Origin: Przewalskia tangutica
Lineage: Eukaryota; Streptophyta; Magnoliopsida; Solanales; Solanaceae
Direction of reading: 5' to 3'
DNA: 64,000 bases
Assembly (NCBI GenBank): GCA_029844215.1
Contig: CM056725.1
Span: 31,898,485 to 31,962,484, forward strand
Under the pieces are notes generated by a model. It was not told where the DNA came from. It made no database searches and worked only from the letters and a program-made list of their open reading frames with translations. Shown piece by piece: positions 61,322-64,000 of the stretch (position 1 is its first letter; each line of letters begins with the position of its first letter). A program made the translations under genes and the position numbers.

Positions 61322-61718
61322 TGTTATACCGTATTTCGAGTATGTACGTGGAATACGCACAAAAAAGTCTAGCCTTAAAGTTTAGGCAAAACGTTTTTGG
61401 GCACAACTCACAAAACGAATAGTTTTCCGACGAAACGTTTCCACACTTCGTAGGGTAAATTCGGCTATGCCATTTCTAATTTTTGGCGGATTTTTCCGAG
61501 AGGCGAAACATTTTGACCAACGGGAGGGCGACACTTGGCACCCTCCAATTGGTGGACTTCAAATCGTCCATTTGGACGAATTGGACTAGCAATGGCACGT
61601 TTTTTGTGCCTTGTGCACAAGTCAAGGAGTTGGTAGGATATTTGTGTTTAGTTAATCCTCACCCTACACTTGCCTTGCACTTGTCTTAATCTTGGCCATT
61701 GGTTGGCCACTTCTTGAC

Positions 61719-61728
61719 CTATAAATAC
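61719..61728 (+). promoter_or_regulatory. TATA box of K 5' LTR
   Basis: cctataaatacccccc about 400 bases into the LTR. Confidence 0.65.
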
Positions 61729-62489
61729 CCCCCTTAAGATGAAGAGTTCTTCATCCACAAAGTTATCTTCCAAGTCTAAAAATCCTCTCCTCTCCCTTGA
61801 GCCATTTCGTCCAAACACCTCCCCCCCCCCTTTGAGTAGTTGGCCGAGGCTTCCTCCCCCCTAGCCTAGCCAAAACCTACCCCCCCTCCCTTGGTAGGAA
61901 AAGTTGCCTTCTTGTATTGTTATAATGCCCAAAATACCCTAGCCCAAATACCTTAGTACTTAGTAGAAGTTGTGAAGAACTTCTAAGGTTTCCTTGGAGC
62001 ATACAACTTAGGAGCAAAACCTTGCTCAGGCGCGACTTTTTCTAGGATATTATTGGGCTTACCGAGGTAACTAATCCTAACCCTCTTTTGAATTAGAGAA
62101 TACTTACTGTTGTAGTATTAGAATAAGTATTAAATACTTAGAAGAATATCACAGAATAGAATTGAACTGTTACCACAGTAGAAGGGTTTAAAAGAAGAAT
62201 AATCAAACTGTACTTACATAGGACTGTTTTCACAGTAGACTTATATAGCTCACCGGGTAGGGAAGTACTGCCCAACTTTCCATAGAATTGTGAACCCCCT
62301 GTTTAGAATGACCTTCAGAGTAGTCTTTGATAGATGTCTGTGACTATTATAGGCTGACTCTCTGCGCGCGACATATTCAACTTGGCAGGTGGTTTTCGCT
62401 GAGAAGGTATGTGATTCTTCCTAAAGCATGATATTTTACAATATATATAGTACGGTAGACGTACATGTGTTAACTAAAATATAACTACG

Positions 62490-62592
62490 GCAATGTCTTT
62501 GACTTAAGCCTGAATAATACTTACGGCAATGCCTCACGGCTTAAGCCTGAATAACACTTACGGCAATGCCTCACGGCTTAAGCCTGAATAAT
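62490..62592 (+). repeat. ~36-bp tandem repeat in K LTR, 3 units
   Basis: Units of tacggcaatgcctcacggct followed by taagcctgaata. The first has the older form ggcaatgtctttgacttaag that is single-copy in A, N and E, so the array grew from that motif. Confidence 0.85.
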
Positions 62593-62934
62593 AAAAATCT
62601 GAAAACATTTCATAAGAATACTGAATCATTTTTAACAGAAGAGAACTAACTGGTTTTTAAAACAGAAGCTTAAGAGTTATACTAGCTTTATGGGAAGTTA
62701 AGTATAACCACTTAAGATTGATAAAAGAAACAAGTTTGCCTATGTGTTTATAACACTTTATGTTGAATTGTGAAAAGAATAATAAGATGGTTTGATAAGT
62801 AGACATGATATGATGCTATGTGTGTTAGTATCTTGTAACGCTTGTATAAGAGAGTATCCTTGTTGTTCTTATGTTGTTTAAAGATAAGTTGTTATGTTAG
62901 TGTACCATCACTCACCTCTTGAGATGATACCGGG

Positions 62935-63180
62935 TTAAGCCGCCTCCGACGCGGGTAGACTCAGTGATGCGGGACCATGATTCGAGAATACCTACGCGGG
63001 TCGAGGGGCCTATGCGAGCTACGAGTTCCGTGTTAGTATGCGGGTTATGCCTCATGCGGTCTATGTGGCCATGCGACAACGAGTCCAGGCGACGCCGAGG
63101 AGTAGCTACCCTCGACGCGGGTTATACCTCATGCGGGCCCACGTGAGTGGCCTATGCGGACTCCGGAGTCCGAGATTAGG
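62935..63180 (+). repeat. Degenerate tandem array in K LTR
   Basis: Units with gcgggtatacctcatgcgg, gtctatgtggcc and a tail of gcg-ac-gagtcc, related to 25640-25865 in A. Confidence 0.7.
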
Positions 63181-63773
63181 CTTGCAGAGTGATAATACGG
63201 GCGAGTGGCCTGCTCAATCATTCGCAACCTAGAAAAGACCTGTTACAGCTTACCTATTGTTGCTCTTGTTTGTGATGTGGCACTATGTGCGGTTCCTGAT
63301 TGCTTCATACATATTTGTAAACCGGTTTTAAAAAGTGTTATGATTTCATTTAAGTACTTTACGATTTCACATACTTAGTACTGTTATCGACTCCTTCGGG
63401 CTGCTCATGCCGGTAAGGGCAAGCAGTGCTAGATCCACATTCTTAGGATCTCTACGTTGGTGTCTGAGCTCCATCTTTCCGAGGCTCTACTTTTGGGTAT
63501 GATCTCCTGTTGTAGATAGTTTTGTACAGTGGTATGGCGGGCCTGTCCGCCATAGTTGTATATTTCAGAGGTCTGTAGTCATGTTATACAGTGTCGGATG
63601 TAACTGCTAAACCATGTTTATATATATATGCCGAAAGGCGATGTTTTCTCACATAAATTGTGTCTTATTTTATAAATTGTTTCATGTCTTGCTTTATATT
63701 TCCGGATTACTCGATGTATGACTACTGGGTGCCCCTAGGCACGACCACGGCCCCGAACGGGTCGTGACAAAAG

Positions 63774-63784
63774 TGGTATCGAGC
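63774..63784 (+). other. Element K primer binding site, one base short
   Basis: tggtatcgagc, the standard tggtatcagagc with CAG reduced to CG, four bases after the LTR. Confidence 0.85.
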
Positions 63785-63967
63785 GATTAATCCTCGGAAA
63801 ATGTCTACGCATCGTATCTAGTAGAGTCTTGATTATCGGTGGTTGTGCACCACACCAATAATCGTGAGGCTATAGGATATTTAGGATTGATTTCCATTTT
63901 TCTCATTCCGAGATCGTGCTTTAGCCGTGTTATAGGTTGGACCTCTAACGTATTCCTTTCTATGCTT

Positions 63968-64000
63968 ATGCCTCCACGTAAGGCAACCCGGGCCCAGAAG
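63968..64000 (+). CDS. Element K gag, first 11 codons (runs off the window)
   Basis: ATG at 63968 opens MPPRKATRAQK, the undamaged form of the gag N-terminus seen in N (MPA then stop) and E (MPAKATRAR). It lies about 185 bases after the primer site, the same distance as in N and E. Whether K carries pol cannot be seen. Confidence 0.75.
   Translation, partial: MPPRKATRAQK

Larger units (their letters stand above)
61322..63769 (+). repeat. Element K 5' LTR
   Basis: 2.45 kb from tgttataccg to gggtcgtgaca, followed by a primer site, so it is a 5' LTR. TATA box at 61719-61728, C-rich tracts near 61820-61885, a 36-bp array at 62490-62592 and a degenerate array at 62935-63180. Nearest to the LTR of A in layout; it lacks the block found in M, N, E and G. 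Confidence 0.9.

Overview
The window looks like nuclear DNA from a large, repeat-rich flowering-plant genome. I see no host gene, tRNA, rRNA or CRISPR array. Almost every base can be assigned to Ty3/gypsy LTR retrotransposons of the chromovirus type (Tekay/Del-like: integrase followed by a chromodomain, initiator-Met tRNA primer site, LTRs of 2.4-3.5 kb). One short pararetrovirus fragment is also present. Solanaceae would fit the element types and the endogenous pararetrovirus, but that is an inference from general knowledge, not something the sequence proves.

The layout is a deep nest that can be unpicked from LTR ends (TGTTAYACC... to ...GTGACA, or the reverse complement) and 5-bp target duplications. 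The outermost recognisable host is the pararetrovirus reverse-transcriptase fragment (41206-41501). To its left sits element C (+), with its pol at 28634-29391 and 38129-38284 and its 3' LTR at 38433-41205. C is interrupted by LTR D (26491-28633; first half left of the window) and by the complete element E (29392-38128, TSD aagta). D is in turn interrupted by element A (+), whose pol opens the window (2-1432), resumes at 22523-23351 and ends in a 3' LTR (23495-26490). A's integrase is broken by a scrambled head-to-head LTR pair (1433-4735) and by the complete minus-strand element M (4774-22520), which itself contains the complete plus-strand element N (12630-21433).

To the right of the pararetrovirus fragment lies LTR F (41502-42285 and 45703-47310, rest beyond the window). 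F is interrupted by a minus-strand solo LTR (42286-45702) and by LTR I (47311-48711). I is interrupted by LTR H (48712-49228 and 58842-61321). H contains the complete minus-strand element G (49229-58841, TSD ctaca/ctacg) and then element K (from 61322; its 5' LTR, primer site and the first codons of gag reach the window end).

M, N, E and G are four complete members of one kind of element. Each has 3.3-3.5 kb LTRs around a 1.9-2.6 kb interior that carries only a degraded gag ending just after its zinc knuckles, with no protease, reverse transcriptase or integrase. They resemble the pol-less TR-GAG class and presumably depend on pol-bearing relatives such as A and C, with which they share LTR termini, primer site and a polypurine tract preceded by an inverted repeat. 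Most coding stretches carry frameshifts and stops. Many differences between otherwise near-identical LTR pairs fall at CTG, CAG and CCGG sites, which may reflect cytosine methylation, either biologically or through sequencing error.
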